From CAZFMJ01 sp964520045 (GTDB lineage Bacteria; Elusimicrobiota; Elusimicrobia; Elusimicrobiales; CAZFMJ01), in the NCBI GenBank assembly GCA_964520045.1, contig CAZFMJ010000001.1:49398-113397 (forward strand): a stretch of 64,000 bases of DNA, written 5' to 3'. Each line of letters starts with the position of its first letter. Position 1 is the stretch's first letter. Positions 18,734-27,298 of the stretch are shown here, in pieces. The translations under genes and the position numbers were made by a program. Under the pieces are notes generated by a model that was given only the letters and a program-made list of their open reading frames with translations, was not told the DNA's origin and made no database searches.

Positions 18734-18799
18734 TTTTGCCCCATGTTTCCAAAGCTGTTTTTTGCCGGCATAAAGATTTTACCAAAAAAACAACTAATA

Positions 18800-18934
18800 C
18801 TCACACAAAGCCGCAAAGGCACGAAGAAATGACCGCATGAAAACGAGATTATTAGATTAGCGAAAAGGAAGAAGAAATTTAATCTACATATCCAAGTTTT
18901 GAGCAAGTCTTAGCGGCTTTGTGGCTTTGTGTGG
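18800..18934. repeat. R4 palindrome (CACAAAG..CTTTGTG)
   Basis: The left arm CTCACACAAAGCCGCAAAG and right arm GGCTTTGTGGCTTTGTGTG are near-perfect complements, separated by about 95 bases of AT-rich DNA. Another copy is at 52799-52892. Confidence 0.7.
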
Positions 18935-19018
18935 AAAAAATCTTGATTTGATTATTATGGATATATGATACATGCACTTGAAGACTTTTCATTATTTTTA
19001 TATCCTTGTTTATGTTAT

Positions 19019-19090
19019 GCCCAGTTGGCGCAGCGGTAGCGCGTTCCCTTGACATGGGAAAGGCCATAGGTTCAAATCCTATACTGGGCA
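19019..19090 (+). tRNA. tRNA-Val (anticodon GAC)
   Basis: The cloverleaf folds by eye: acceptor GCCCAGT/ACTGGGC, D-stem GCGC/GCGC, anticodon stem TTCCC/GGGAA around loop TTGACAT, and T-arm ATAGG-TTCAAAT-CCTAT. The discriminator is A; CCA is not encoded. The anticodon GAC reads GUC and GUU valine codons. Confidence 0.95.
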
Positions 19091-19162
19091 TTTTTCTATA
19101 GTTCAATAAGAACTGCGAAAGCGGAAAACAGAATTACGCCGACACTCCGCTAAAGGCGCGAT

Positions 19163-20897
19163 ATGACAGACAACAACGAATTTCTTGAAAAGATGAGACA
19201 TTCCTGCTCGCATGTTATGGCGCGGGCGGTTACCGAGCTTTTCCCCGGCAAAAAGCTCGGCATAGGTCCCGCCATAGNNNNNNNNNNATCATTTTGTGCC
19301 GGAAGACCTTCCTGTGATAGAAACAAAAATGCGCGAGATAATAAAAAGCGGACAGGCTTTTGAATATTACGCCCGTCCCAGAGAAGAGGCAAAGAAATAT
19401 TTTGAGGAGCGGGGGGAGAAATATAAAGCCGAGCTTGCCTGCGGCCTGCCCGACGCGCAGGCCGGTTTCTATAGAAACGGCGGTTTTACTGATTTATGCA
19501 AGGGTCCGCATGTGGAAAATACGGGCGAGATAAAACAGTTTAAGCTTATTTCCATAGCCGGCGCATATTGGCGCGGAAGCGAAAAAAATCCCATGCTTCA
19601 GCGGATTTACGGGATAGCTTTTGAAACAGAAAAAGACCTTAACGACCACGTAAAACAGCAGGAAGAAGCGGCTAAGCGCGACCACCGCAAACTCGGCGTA
19701 GAGTTAAAGCTTTTCAGCATAACCGAGGAATGCGGCCCGGGGCTGGCGCTTTGGCATCCGAAAGGGGCCATGGTGCGGAAAATACTTGAGGATTGGATAA
19801 GAGAGCAGAATCTTTCAAGAGGCTATTATCCGGTTTACACTCCGCATATCGCCAGACTGCATCTTTGGGAAACTTCGGGCCACACCTCTTTTTACAGCGA
19901 CAACATGTATTCGCCGCTGGATATAGACGGCCAGAAATATCAGCTTAAGCCGATGAACTGCCCTTTCCACATTCTCATTTACACCAGCGAACTGAGAAGC
20001 TACAGGGATTTGCCGCTCAGGCTTTATGAACTGGGCACTGTTTACAGGTATGAGCGCTCCGGGGTTATGCACGGTCTTTTGCGCGCCCGCGGTTTTACGC
20101 AGGATGACGCGCATATATTCTGCACTCCGGAACAGATTAATTCCGAAGTGGAGTCCTGTTTTGATTTTGCGGAGCATATATTTAAGACTTTCGGATTTCA
20201 GAAATACGAAGTGGAGCTTTCCACATGGGATTGCGGGCATCCCGAAAATTATGCGGGCAACGCGCAGGATTGGATTTCCGCCCAGTTCGCTTTGGAGAGC
20301 GTGCTTAAAAAGCGGAGCATACCGTTTAATATTAAGAACGGCGAAGCCGCCTTTTACGGCCCCAAAATAGACATTAAGCTGGTAGACGCCATAAACAGGC
20401 TTTGGCAGCTTTCCACGATACAGTTTGATTTCAATCTCCCGTCCAAGTTCAAGCTGGAGTATGTGGCTGAAAACGGGAGAAAAACTCCGCTTATGGTTCA
20501 TAGGGCTTTATTCGGCTCAATTGAAAGATTCTTCGGCATTTTAATAGAACATTATGCCGGGCTTTTTCCGCTGTGGCTGGCGCCCGTGCAGGTAAAAATT
20601 CTTTCAATAAATTCCGCGGAAAGCGCTTATGCGGAAAAAATAGCCGGTCTTATGCGTTCCGCGGGCATAAGGGTTGAAACGGATCTTCGGCCTGAAAAGA
20701 TAAACCTTAAAATAAGAGAAGCGACGCTTGCGAAAATTCCGTATATAGCCGTAGCCGGAGGCAAAGAGGCTTCTTCCGGAACCGTTTCCCTCAGAATCAG
20801 GGGAGGGAAAAATTTGGCGGGGCTTGAGGCCGAGTCTGTTATAAAAAACTTGCTGACTGAAATTTCAGAAAAGAGGCTGGCGCAGATTTATCAATGA
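19163..20897 (+). CDS. thrS: Threonyl-tRNA synthetase lacking the TGS domain (interrupted by assembly gap)
   Basis: The reading frame changes across ten N at 19278-19287, so the true gap is not ten bases. Before the gap, the editing-domain zinc motif HSCSH is intact at about residue 13. After it come the second editing-domain part (YRNGGFTDLCKGPH), the catalytic core with the zinc Cys in MNCPFH, RYERSG, and the anticodon-binding domain (LAPVQVKILSI). The N-terminal TGS module, normally about 60 residues, is absent; tRNA-Val lies just upstream, leaving no room. The last four bases overlap the next gene. Confidence 0.93.
19278..19287. other. Assembly gap (10 N) inside thrS
   Basis: A placeholder gap. 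From ThrRS alignments known to me, about 10 residues (the GFYYDF-type segment) are missing between GPAI and HFVPED, so roughly 20-35 bases were probably lost. Confidence 0.9.
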
Positions 20898-23800
20898 ACA
20901 AAGCTCTAATAATTCTTTTGCTTTTTCAGTCTTTTGCTTTCGGGCAGGAATATTCGCCGGAGGCCGAAGAGGAACTGTATAAGACCTGCGTGCAGATGTA
21001 TCTGGGCGCATCTGCGGACAGGACGGCGGCTGTGGAGACGCTTGAGAAATTCATAGAGCGCTATCCAAAAAGCTCCAAAGCCGCGGACGCGCAGTTTATG
21101 ATAGGCGAAGCGTATCTGCAAAAAGGGATTGAGCTTCTGAAATCCGAAAGAACGGCCAAACGCGCCGCCGACCCGCGCAAGTTAAGTCCGAAAAATCCTT
21201 CTTCTCTGGTTGAGGTGGGCAAAGCGCTTTCCGCTTTTGATAAGGTTATCCGCCGTTATTCCAAATCCGGACTTGAAAGCTCGGCTCAATACAGGATAGG
21301 CGAAATATATTATAACCTCAATGACTGGGAGTCGGCGATAAAGGCGTTTAAGGCGGTTGCGGGCAAGTATTCAAAAAGCTATTTGGCCGCGGAAAGCCTG
21401 CTTGGAATCGTGTATTCCAGTATGGCCCTTAACCGCTATCCCGATGCCGAATCGGCATTTTTTTCCATTATTGAAAATTATCCGCATTATGCAAAAGACC
21501 CTGAGGTGCTGTTTGCAAAAGGAATGCTTTCCGCGAACAGGGGGGAATATGAGTCCGCCGAAAAGACTCTTGAGCTCTTGAACGTTCCTCAGGCCAAAAT
21601 GGCTCTGGGCAGAACATATATACAGCACGGCAAGCCTTATATGGCGGCTTCTGTTTTTGAAAAATTCACGCAGGATTTTTCCACCTCGGACGTGAAGGAA
21701 GACGCCGAGTTGATGACGGGAGATTCATTTTTCAGGGCGAAGGATTATCAGGGCGCTATCGTAAAATATCGGAGATTTTTGGAGAAATATCCCGAATCAA
21801 AGTACGGCGTTGCGGCGCAATTCAGGATAGGCGCAAGCATGTTCAGCAAAAAGGACTATGTGAGCGCCAGAAATTATTTCCAGGCTATAGTCGACAAATA
21901 CGCCCTGGATTTCTTTGCGCCTTTCGCGCAGTATTTTATAGCGGAATCTTATCTCGCAAACGGAGAATACAGAGAGGCCTTTTTCGGATATAACAAGGTC
22001 GTTACGCAGTATAAGAATTCAGCCGCTCTTGTTCCTCTCGCCGGCTATAAACTGATATGGTGCCATTACAAGCTGGGAGACCTTGCGCAGGCTATCCGGA
22101 CCAGCCAGGTTTTTCTGGCTAATTATCCCAACAATGACCTTGCGAAGAATATTTATCTCATATTGGGCAACAGTCTTTTGGAGCAGAAAAAATATTCGGA
22201 AGCCGTGCAGTCGTTCCAGAGCGTAATAGATCTTGCGCCTTCCAGCGAAATAGCCGAACATGCCCTGCTTTTAATATTAAAAGCGCAGTATGAAATGAAG
22301 AACTACAGCGCGATAATAACGTCCTACCAGTTTCTCATAAGGCGTCTGCCTCCTTCCCAGTCCCAATGGAGGGGCTTGAGCTATTTGTATGCGGCCGAAG
22401 CGTATATAGCCATGAATCTTGTGGAGGAAGCGGAAGCGATTTATGACATGGTGCTGCGGGTGTATCCGTGGGATGCATCCGCCCTATACGCCCAGGACGG
22501 ACTTGCATGGTGCCGGGCATACAGGGGGGAATACGCGCTGGCCGCAAAGTCCAGGGATAAATTAAAAGAGATGCTGTCCGCTTCGCCGTCGTCCGCGGCT
22601 TTCTCGAGCATGAACGGCCTTGCCATCGCGGACAGCATGTTTAATTCCAAGGAATACGAGCAGGCCTATCAGATGTATGAAAAATTCGCCGACGAAAACG
22701 CCGATTCCGATTACGCTTCCCTTGCTTTATACAGGGCCGGCCTCGCGCTTTACAAACTGAAATACTACACGCAGGCTGTTACCGTGTGGCAGAAACTTTC
22801 AGAAAAATATCCGTCCGCGAAAGAAACCGAAACCGCCGATTATCATGTGGCCGACACCTATTTCAGGGCGCAGAAATACTCGGAGGCGGTATCCGCGTAT
22901 AAGAAAATAACGGAAAAGTATCCCGACAGCGCGCAGTCGGCTCTCGCGTATCTGCGCATAGCGCAGTCGGATTACAACGGAAAAAACGACACGGACGCCA
23001 TCGCCCATGCGCGGGAGGTGCTTAAACGTTTTCCCGCGGCGCAGGAAGCCATTGACGCCATGGATCTTCTTGAGGCGGTTTTTGACCGTTCCCCTGCGAT
23101 GTTTAAAGGGGTATTTGCGGAAATCGCGTCCGCGGGCGAAGGTACGCAGGTGGCGGGGGAGGCGCAGTTTAGGTTAGGCAGGAGGTTGTTTGAAAAAAAG
23201 GAATATGAAGCCGCCGTTGAGGAACTTAAGAAGTTCAGCGTTAATTACACGGCTCATCCTTCCATGGGCAGGGCGCAGTTTTATCTGGGCGAGGCATGCT
23301 TCCATGCCGGGAAATTTGAAGAATCGGCCGAGGCATTTGCGCGTTTTATCAGCAATTATCCCGAATCCGAGGATATGCCGCTTGCAATTTTCAGGTTGGG
23401 AAGCGCGTATTATAATCTTAAAAACTACGGCTTAGCTTCGGCGTCTTATCAGAAACTTGTGGACGCTTATCCGAAATCGGAATATATAAAGCCCGCCATG
23501 TTTAATCTTGCTCTTAGCTATAAATCCACGGGCAAGGCGGATCTTGCGCAGGAAACCTATAGGAAATATTATGACCTTGCGGGGGAAGATCCCAGCGCCA
23601 TGGCCGCGATGTGGGAGATTTTTAATCTTCAAAAATCGCGCGGGGATTCCATAGGCGCGCTGAAAACCCTTACCCAGATACAGGCGTCAAAGCCCGGCAC
23701 GGAAGACGAGCTTGAAGCGCTTTACCGCATGGGCGAAATTAATATGGATGAAAACAGGATTTCAGAGGCCAAAAACTCATGGGAAAAAACCGTGCCGCTT

Positions 23801-24202
23801 AAGCCCGCAAAAAGCCCCTACAGACTGCAGGCTCTTATAAAGCTCGGCGAAGTCTATGAGAAAGAAGGCGATTATATTGCCGCGGCCGGTTTTTACGACG
23901 ATTTGGCAAAAAACGCGGCGTCTCCGGACGTGGTTAAAGCGGCCAGAGAAAGGGCGGTTTCCTTGCGCAAGATGAAAACCGTAGAGGATAAAAAAACCGC
24001 GCAGGAAAACGTGAAACAAAAAAAGGACGCGGTTTCGCGCTCCCAGCCGGCGCAGAAGCAGGATCAGGACGATTCGCGGGATTCTACCGACGAGATGAGT
24101 CCCGCCGTCACCGAGCCCGCGAAAATGGAAAATCTTCCGGGGATGAAAAAAAAGACGTCTGTTCAGTCGGCGGGTTCTTCAGCGCCGGCGTTAAAGAAGT
24201 GA
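20894..24202 (+). CDS. Large exported TPR protein (YbgF/BamD-like repeats)
   Basis: 1102 residues. A signal peptide (MNKALIILLLFQSFAFG) is followed by some two dozen TPR/Sel1-like helices with repeated motifs such as AxYRIGE.YYNL..YExAI..F..I..YP.S, as in CpoB/YbgF and BamD. The last 90 residues are low-complexity, Lys/Gln/Ser/Pro-rich. It overlaps thrS by 4 bases (ATGA) and precedes exbB. In Tol-Pal operons a TPR protein (CpoB) works with TolQRAB, so this is probably the periplasmic TPR partner of the downstream motor. It is much longer than CpoB (about 260 residues). Confidence 0.85.
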   Translation: MNKALIILLLFQSFAFGQEYSPEAEEELYKTCVQMYLGASADRTAAVETLEKFIERYPKSSKAADAQFMIGEAYLQKGIELLKSERTAKRAADPRKLSPKNPSSLVEVGKALSAFDKVIRRYSKSGLESSAQYRIGEIYYNLNDWESAIKAFKAVAGKYSKSYLAAESLLGIVYSSMALNRYPDAESAFFSIIENYPHYAKDPEVLFAKGMLSANRGEYESAEKTLELLNVPQAKMALGRTYIQHGKPYMAASVFEKFTQDFSTSDVKEDAELMTGDSFFRAKDYQGAIVKYRRFLEKYPESKYGVAAQFRIGASMFSKKDYVSARNYFQAIVDKYALDFFAPFAQYFIAESYLANGEYREAFFGYNKVVTQYKNSAALVPLAGYKLIWCHYKLGDLAQAIRTSQVFLANYPNNDLAKNIYLILGNSLLEQKKYSEAVQSFQSVIDLAPSSEIAEHALLLILKAQYEMKNYSAIITSYQFLIRRLPPSQSQWRGLSYLYAAEAYIAMNLVEEAEAIYDMVLRVYPWDASALYAQDGLAWCRAYRGEYALAAKSRDKLKEMLSASPSSAAFSSMNGLAIADSMFNSKEYEQAYQMYEKFADENADSDYASLALYRAGLALYKLKYYTQAVTVWQKLSEKYPSAKETETADYHVADTYFRAQKYSEAVSAYKKITEKYPDSAQSALAYLRIAQSDYNGKNDTDAIAHAREVLKRFPAAQEAIDAMDLLEAVFDRSPAMFKGVFAEIASAGEGTQVAGEAQFRLGRRLFEKKEYEAAVEELKKFSVNYTAHPSMGRAQFYLGEACFHAGKFEESAEAFARFISNYPESEDMPLAIFRLGSAYYNLKNYGLASASYQKLVDAYPKSEYIKPAMFNLALSYKSTGKADLAQETYRKYYDLAGEDPSAMAAMWEIFNLQKSRGDSIGALKTLTQIQASKPGTEDELEALYRMGEINMDENRISEAKNSWEKTVPLKPAKSPYRLQALIKLGEVYEKEGDYIAAAGFYDDLAKNAASPDVVKAARERAVSLRKMKTVEDKKTAQENVKQKKDAVSRSQPAQKQDQDDSRDSTDEMSPAVTEPAKMENLPGMKKKTSVQSAGSSAPALKK

Positions 24203-24221
24203 TAAAAGGACGGGGACGGCT

Positions 24222-24310
24222 GGACTGCAGACAGCCGGAAGATGTGATTAACTGATTGAGTGAGTTTAGAACTTGCGGCTTAATACTTAGCGCTTATCGC
24301 TTAATACTTG
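24222..24310. repeat. R8-like unit and CTTAATAC repeats
   Basis: GACGGCTGGACTGCAGACAGCCGG (24222-24239 region) is R8-like. GGCTTAATACTTAGCGCTTATCGCTTAATAC follows as a short imperfect direct repeat. It lies between the TPR gene and exbB. Confidence 0.4.
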
Positions 24311-24319
24311 GGAGGAACA

Positions 24320-24934
24320 ATGGGGGAGATAAATTATCTGGCTATTTTTAAGGAAAGTTTTACGCTTGTGATTCTTTCTTTCTGTTCGGTTCTTTCCATA
24401 ACTTTTGCATTTGAAAGATGGTGGGCGTTCAAGAAAGCCGGCAGGGGCAAAACCGACGAACTTCTGTCTCATCTGCATAAGGCCGTGCATGACGGGGATA
24501 TTGAAAAGGCCGCGGTTTATGCGAAGAAAACGGATTCTTCAAAATCAAGGCTTTTGCGCGTCGCTATTGAAAACAGGCACATGAAAAGGGTTCATCTTGA
24601 CGAGATGCTTTCCACATCGCGCCAGGAGGAGCGCCTTCATCTTGAAAATTATCTGAATGTGCTGGGCACAATGGGAAATATCGCGCCTTTTATAGGGCTT
24701 TTCGGCACAGTGATAGGAATTATAAAGGCATTCAGGGATTTGGCGCTTTCCGGAGTGGGCGGACCCACCGTGGTCGCAAGAGGAATAGCCGAGGCTCTTG
24801 TGGCCACTGCGGCGGGACTTGCGGTAGCTATACCGGCGGTAATAGTTTATAACTATTTTATGCGCAGGCTTAAGGTTATAATGACGGAACTTGAGGTTTT
24901 TTCAACAAGGCTTGCAATAATGCTGGAAAAGTAA
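24320..24934 (+). CDS. ExbB/TolQ/MotA-type proton channel
   Basis: 204 residues from the ATG at 24320, which follows GGGAGGA; an upstream TTG is less likely. There are three membrane segments: about 10-30, then a long cytoplasmic loop, then the paired helices containing GLFGTVIGIIKAF (about 130) and ATAAGLAVAIPAVIVYNYF (about 165). These are the conserved ExbB/TolQ pore helices. It forms the inner-membrane stator with ExbD. It is followed by two exbD genes, a tonB-like gene and an OmpA-like gene. Confidence 0.92.
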   Translation: MGEINYLAIFKESFTLVILSFCSVLSITFAFERWWAFKKAGRGKTDELLSHLHKAVHDGDIEKAAVYAKKTDSSKSRLLRVAIENRHMKRVHLDEMLSTSRQEERLHLENYLNVLGTMGNIAPFIGLFGTVIGIIKAFRDLALSGVGGPTVVARGIAEALVATAAGLAVAIPAVIVYNYFMRRLKVIMTELEVFSTRLAIMLEK

Positions 24935-24937
24935 AAA

Positions 24938-25080
24938 GGCAGTAGATAGCAGACAGCAGACAGGAGATGGGAGACGGGAAAGGGTAAACGGAAGAAAGGA
25001 AACAGAATATAATTTATTTTAATATATATCTTTTTCTTATTTTTTACCGTCTACCTTCTACCGTTTACCATCTTCCGTCT
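24938..25080. repeat. R1 heptamer hairpin between exbB and exbD1
   Basis: The left purine arm (AGTAGATAGCAGACAGC.. GGGAGACGGG.. GGTAAACGGAAGA) and right pyrimidine arm (ACCGTCTACC.. TTCTACCGTTTACCATC.. TTCCGTC) are complementary with an AT-rich loop of about 45 bases. The right arm ends 5 bases before the exbD1 ATG. Confidence 0.75.
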
Positions 25081-25085
25081 TATAT

Positions 25086-25493
25086 ATGAGCGCGAAAACT
25101 TCCGATAACGGCGATCCGATAACAGACATAAATCTTACGCCATTGGTGGATGTGTCTTTGGTGCTTGTGATAATTTTTATGGCGGTGGCGCCTTTCGCCA
25201 TACAGGCGGGAATAAAGGTGCTTCAGTCAAAGGCGAAAGCTGCCGTAGGAAAAGTTTCCGCTTCTGATAATGTTCAGGTGAAGCTTGAGAAAAACGGCAG
25301 GCTGACGATAAATGGAAAGCCCGTGGAACCGGCAGTTTTTCCGCAGGCGATAATTCAGGCTCTGGCGGAAAGCAAGGATAAAATGGTTATTATAACCGCG
25401 GATGCGGCCAACAGGGTGGGGGAAGTGGTGCGTCTTCTGGACGACTCGAAACAGGCCGGAGCGCTGAAGCTTGCGATATTAAAAAGCGGATAG
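25086..25493 (+). CDS. ExbD/TolR family protein, first copy
   Basis: 135 residues. A short cytoplasmic head (DPITDINLTPLVDVS) leads into one membrane helix carrying the essential Asp (PLVDV), then a periplasmic domain with VQVKLEKNGRLTING and a C-terminal MVIITADAAN. It is a plunger/peptidoglycan-binding partner of the ExbB channel. Directly upstream is the R1 pyrimidine arm, so there is no Shine-Dalgarno sequence. Confidence 0.92.
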   Translation: MSAKTSDNGDPITDINLTPLVDVSLVLVIIFMAVAPFAIQAGIKVLQSKAKAAVGKVSASDNVQVKLEKNGRLTINGKPVEPAVFPQAIIQALAESKDKMVIITADAANRVGEVVRLLDDSKQAGALKLAILKSG

Positions 25494-25498
25494 AATAG

Positions 25499-25605
25499 AA
25501 GGGGACGGTAGATGGTAGACGGGAAACGGTAGACGGAAAAGAAAAAACAGGGGAGTAGGTTTGTTTTACCGTCTACCTTCTACCGTTTACCATCTTCCAT
25601 CTTAT
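25499..25605. repeat. R1 heptamer hairpin between exbD1 and exbD2
   Basis: Left arm ACGGTAGATGGTAGACGGG/AAACGGTAGACGG, right arm ACCGTCTACCTTCTACCG/TTTACCATCTTCCATC. The right arm is almost identical to the one before exbD1 and ends 4-5 bases before the ATG. Confidence 0.8.
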
Positions 25606-25607
25606 TT

Positions 25608-26036
25608 ATGTCTGGAAAAACTCTTGATGACGACGGACCTATAACAGGCATAAACGTGACTCCTTTGGTGGACGTATGCCTTGTGCTGGTCATTATATTC
25701 ATGGTCACTGCGCCTTTATTAAGCGAGCCCCTTTTTAAGATTAATCTTCCGGTAGCCCGCACGCAGGAAGGCGAGGAAAAGGAAAAAATTGTGATAAGCA
25801 TTTCAAGCGACGGCAAGCTTGCGCTTAATGAGAAAGGATATAAATCAATTACTGAAATGTCGGATGAATTAAAAAAAGTCATAGCCGAAAGCGAGCAGAA
25901 ATATGTGGTTTTCAGGGCCGATCAGGACGCTTTGCACGGAACTCTCACGGATCTGATGCAGAAAGCGAAAGAACTGGGCGCACAGAACATGACGATAGCT
26001 ACGGAACAGAAGAAGATAGAAGAAGGTAGACGGTAA
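25608..26036 (+). CDS. ExbD/TolR family protein, second copy
   Basis: 142 residues, paralogous to the previous gene. It has GINVTPLVDVCLVLVIIFM with the channel Asp, then a periplasmic domain (KIVISISSDGKLALNE, YVVFRADQDALHG). The tail KKIEEGRR and the stop codon are encoded by R1 heptamers (GAAGGTAGACGGTAA), so the natural C-terminus probably ended at or just before this point. One ExbB with two ExbD copies resembles the TolQ-TolR-TolR motors of gliding systems as well as some TonB systems. Confidence 0.92.
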   Translation: MSGKTLDDDGPITGINVTPLVDVCLVLVIIFMVTAPLLSEPLFKINLPVARTQEGEEKEKIVISISSDGKLALNEKGYKSITEMSDELKKVIAESEQKYVVFRADQDALHGTLTDLMQKAKELGAQNMTIATEQKKIEEGRR

Positions 26037-26131
26037 ATGGTAGAAGGTAAACGGAAGAGAGAAGATGGAGGAGTAGATTTGTTTTGCCGTTTACCATCTA
26101 CCGTCTTCCATTTACCATTTACCCTCTGCTA
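26013..26131. repeat. R1 heptamer hairpin between exbD2 and tonB
   Basis: The left arm (GAAGGTAGACGGTAAATGG, TAGAAGGTAAACGG) overlaps the last codons of exbD2. The right arm (GCCGTTTACCATCTACC, GTCTTCCATTTACC) ends just before the tonB ATG. Confidence 0.8.
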
Positions 26132-26133
26132 TT

Positions 26134-27204
26134 ATGAATAGAACTGTTGCGGTTTCGTTTTTTGGGTCGGTTTTTTTTCATGCGGCGGCATTCAGCGCGT
26201 ATTTTTATCTTACGGTTTTTGCCCCCAAGAATAAGCTTACCGTCATAAGCAATGTCGACCTGATAGTTCAGGAGAAAGTCAGGCAGATTCAGGTTATAAA
26301 AAAGCCTCAGGTCAACACCTGGAATTTTCTCAAGCTGGCCATGCCTCAGATCGTTCAGCCTAAACTTGCGGACAAACTTCTTGATGTAAAAACCAGAGAA
26401 CAGCTTAAAGAAATAAAACTGCCCGAGAAACTGCAGGAAAGAAGCGGAAAAATAATGGAAGCCAATAAAATAGATATGGACGCCGGCCGGCGCGTTATTT
26501 CGGAGATCAAAGACATGTCGGCGGCTATAAAATTCGAGCGGTCAAACGCGGCGCTGGCTCCCAAAATAGAACTTGAGGAAGTAGGCGTAAAACAGGCTCC
26601 GGTCATCCCCGCCGATATAAAATTCGACGAGCAGGCCGCTCCCGTGCGGCCTCAGAGCATTCAGGAAGTGTCGTCGGCCATAATGGAAGCCAAGCGCGCT
26701 TCAAACGCGGCTCCCATGCTTCTGCAGGAAGCTCAGGCGTCCAAGCCCGCATGGACGGATAAGCTGGCGGCTCAATTGCCGGGCAGGCCTCAGGAGGCCG
26801 GGCAGCAGGAAGTAGAAGGCATTGCCGCGCAGAAAAGAGACATCGCCCCTGTTTTGGACGCCGGAAGGCTTTCGCGGGCGATAGCATTGAAGGAAGCCGA
26901 AACCGAAAATAAAAAGGTTGAAATAGAAGGACCGCTTTCCGGCAGAAAGGTTGTAAAATCATATATCCCGGAATTCCCGTCATGGGCAAAGGAAAAGGGG
27001 ATACTGGAAGCTTCCGTGGCGATACGGTTCTATGTTGATTCTTACGGCAGGGTTATGGATTCGATGAAGATTGAGATCACTTCGGGATACGGAGCTCTGG
27101 ACAGGCTTTCAATCGATGCCCTGAAGAAATGGGTGTTTGCGCCTCTTTTAGATTCAACCCAAAAACAATGGGGGGTCATAACTTTCAGGTTTGTAATGGA
27201 TTAG
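26134..27204 (+). CDS. TonB-like energy transducer
   Basis: 356 residues. A single N-terminal membrane helix contains SVFFH, matching the SxxxH motif of TonB that contacts ExbB/ExbD. A long, extended, Lys/Glu/Ala/Pro-rich periplasmic region follows (about 30-265). The C-terminal domain (VAIRFYVDSYGRV.., LDRLSIDALKKWVFAPL) matches the TonB C-terminal fold that binds outer-membrane partners. No TonB-dependent receptor is in the window; the next gene is OmpA-like, so it may serve a Tol-like envelope role. Confidence 0.88.
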   Translation: MNRTVAVSFFGSVFFHAAAFSAYFYLTVFAPKNKLTVISNVDLIVQEKVRQIQVIKKPQVNTWNFLKLAMPQIVQPKLADKLLDVKTREQLKEIKLPEKLQERSGKIMEANKIDMDAGRRVISEIKDMSAAIKFERSNAALAPKIELEEVGVKQAPVIPADIKFDEQAAPVRPQSIQEVSSAIMEAKRASNAAPMLLQEAQASKPAWTDKLAAQLPGRPQEAGQQEVEGIAAQKRDIAPVLDAGRLSRAIALKEAETENKKVEIEGPLSGRKVVKSYIPEFPSWAKEKGILEASVAIRFYVDSYGRVMDSMKIEITSGYGALDRLSIDALKKWVFAPLLDSTQKQWGVITFRFVMD

Positions 27205-27236
27205 GGGTAGAGGGGAAACGGTAGACGGTAAAGCGC
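27205..27236. repeat. R1 heptamer half-array after tonB
   Basis: GGGTAGAGGGGAAACGGTAG and ACGGTAAAGC units directly after the tonB stop. There is no clear complementary arm nearby. Confidence 0.5.
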
Positions 27237-27298
27237 GGAAGGGAGCAAATAAGAAATTAACAGCTTATGGCTTATTTTTGTAACAGCGAAGGATTGAT

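Noticed and set aside
18879..19106. Open frame on the minus strand over tRNA-Val
   Set aside because: Its GFEPMAFPMSRER stretch is the usual false translation of an antisense tRNA; it has no family support.
19815..20501. 228-codon minus-strand frame within thrS
   Set aside because: Antisense shadow of the catalytic domain; no family support.
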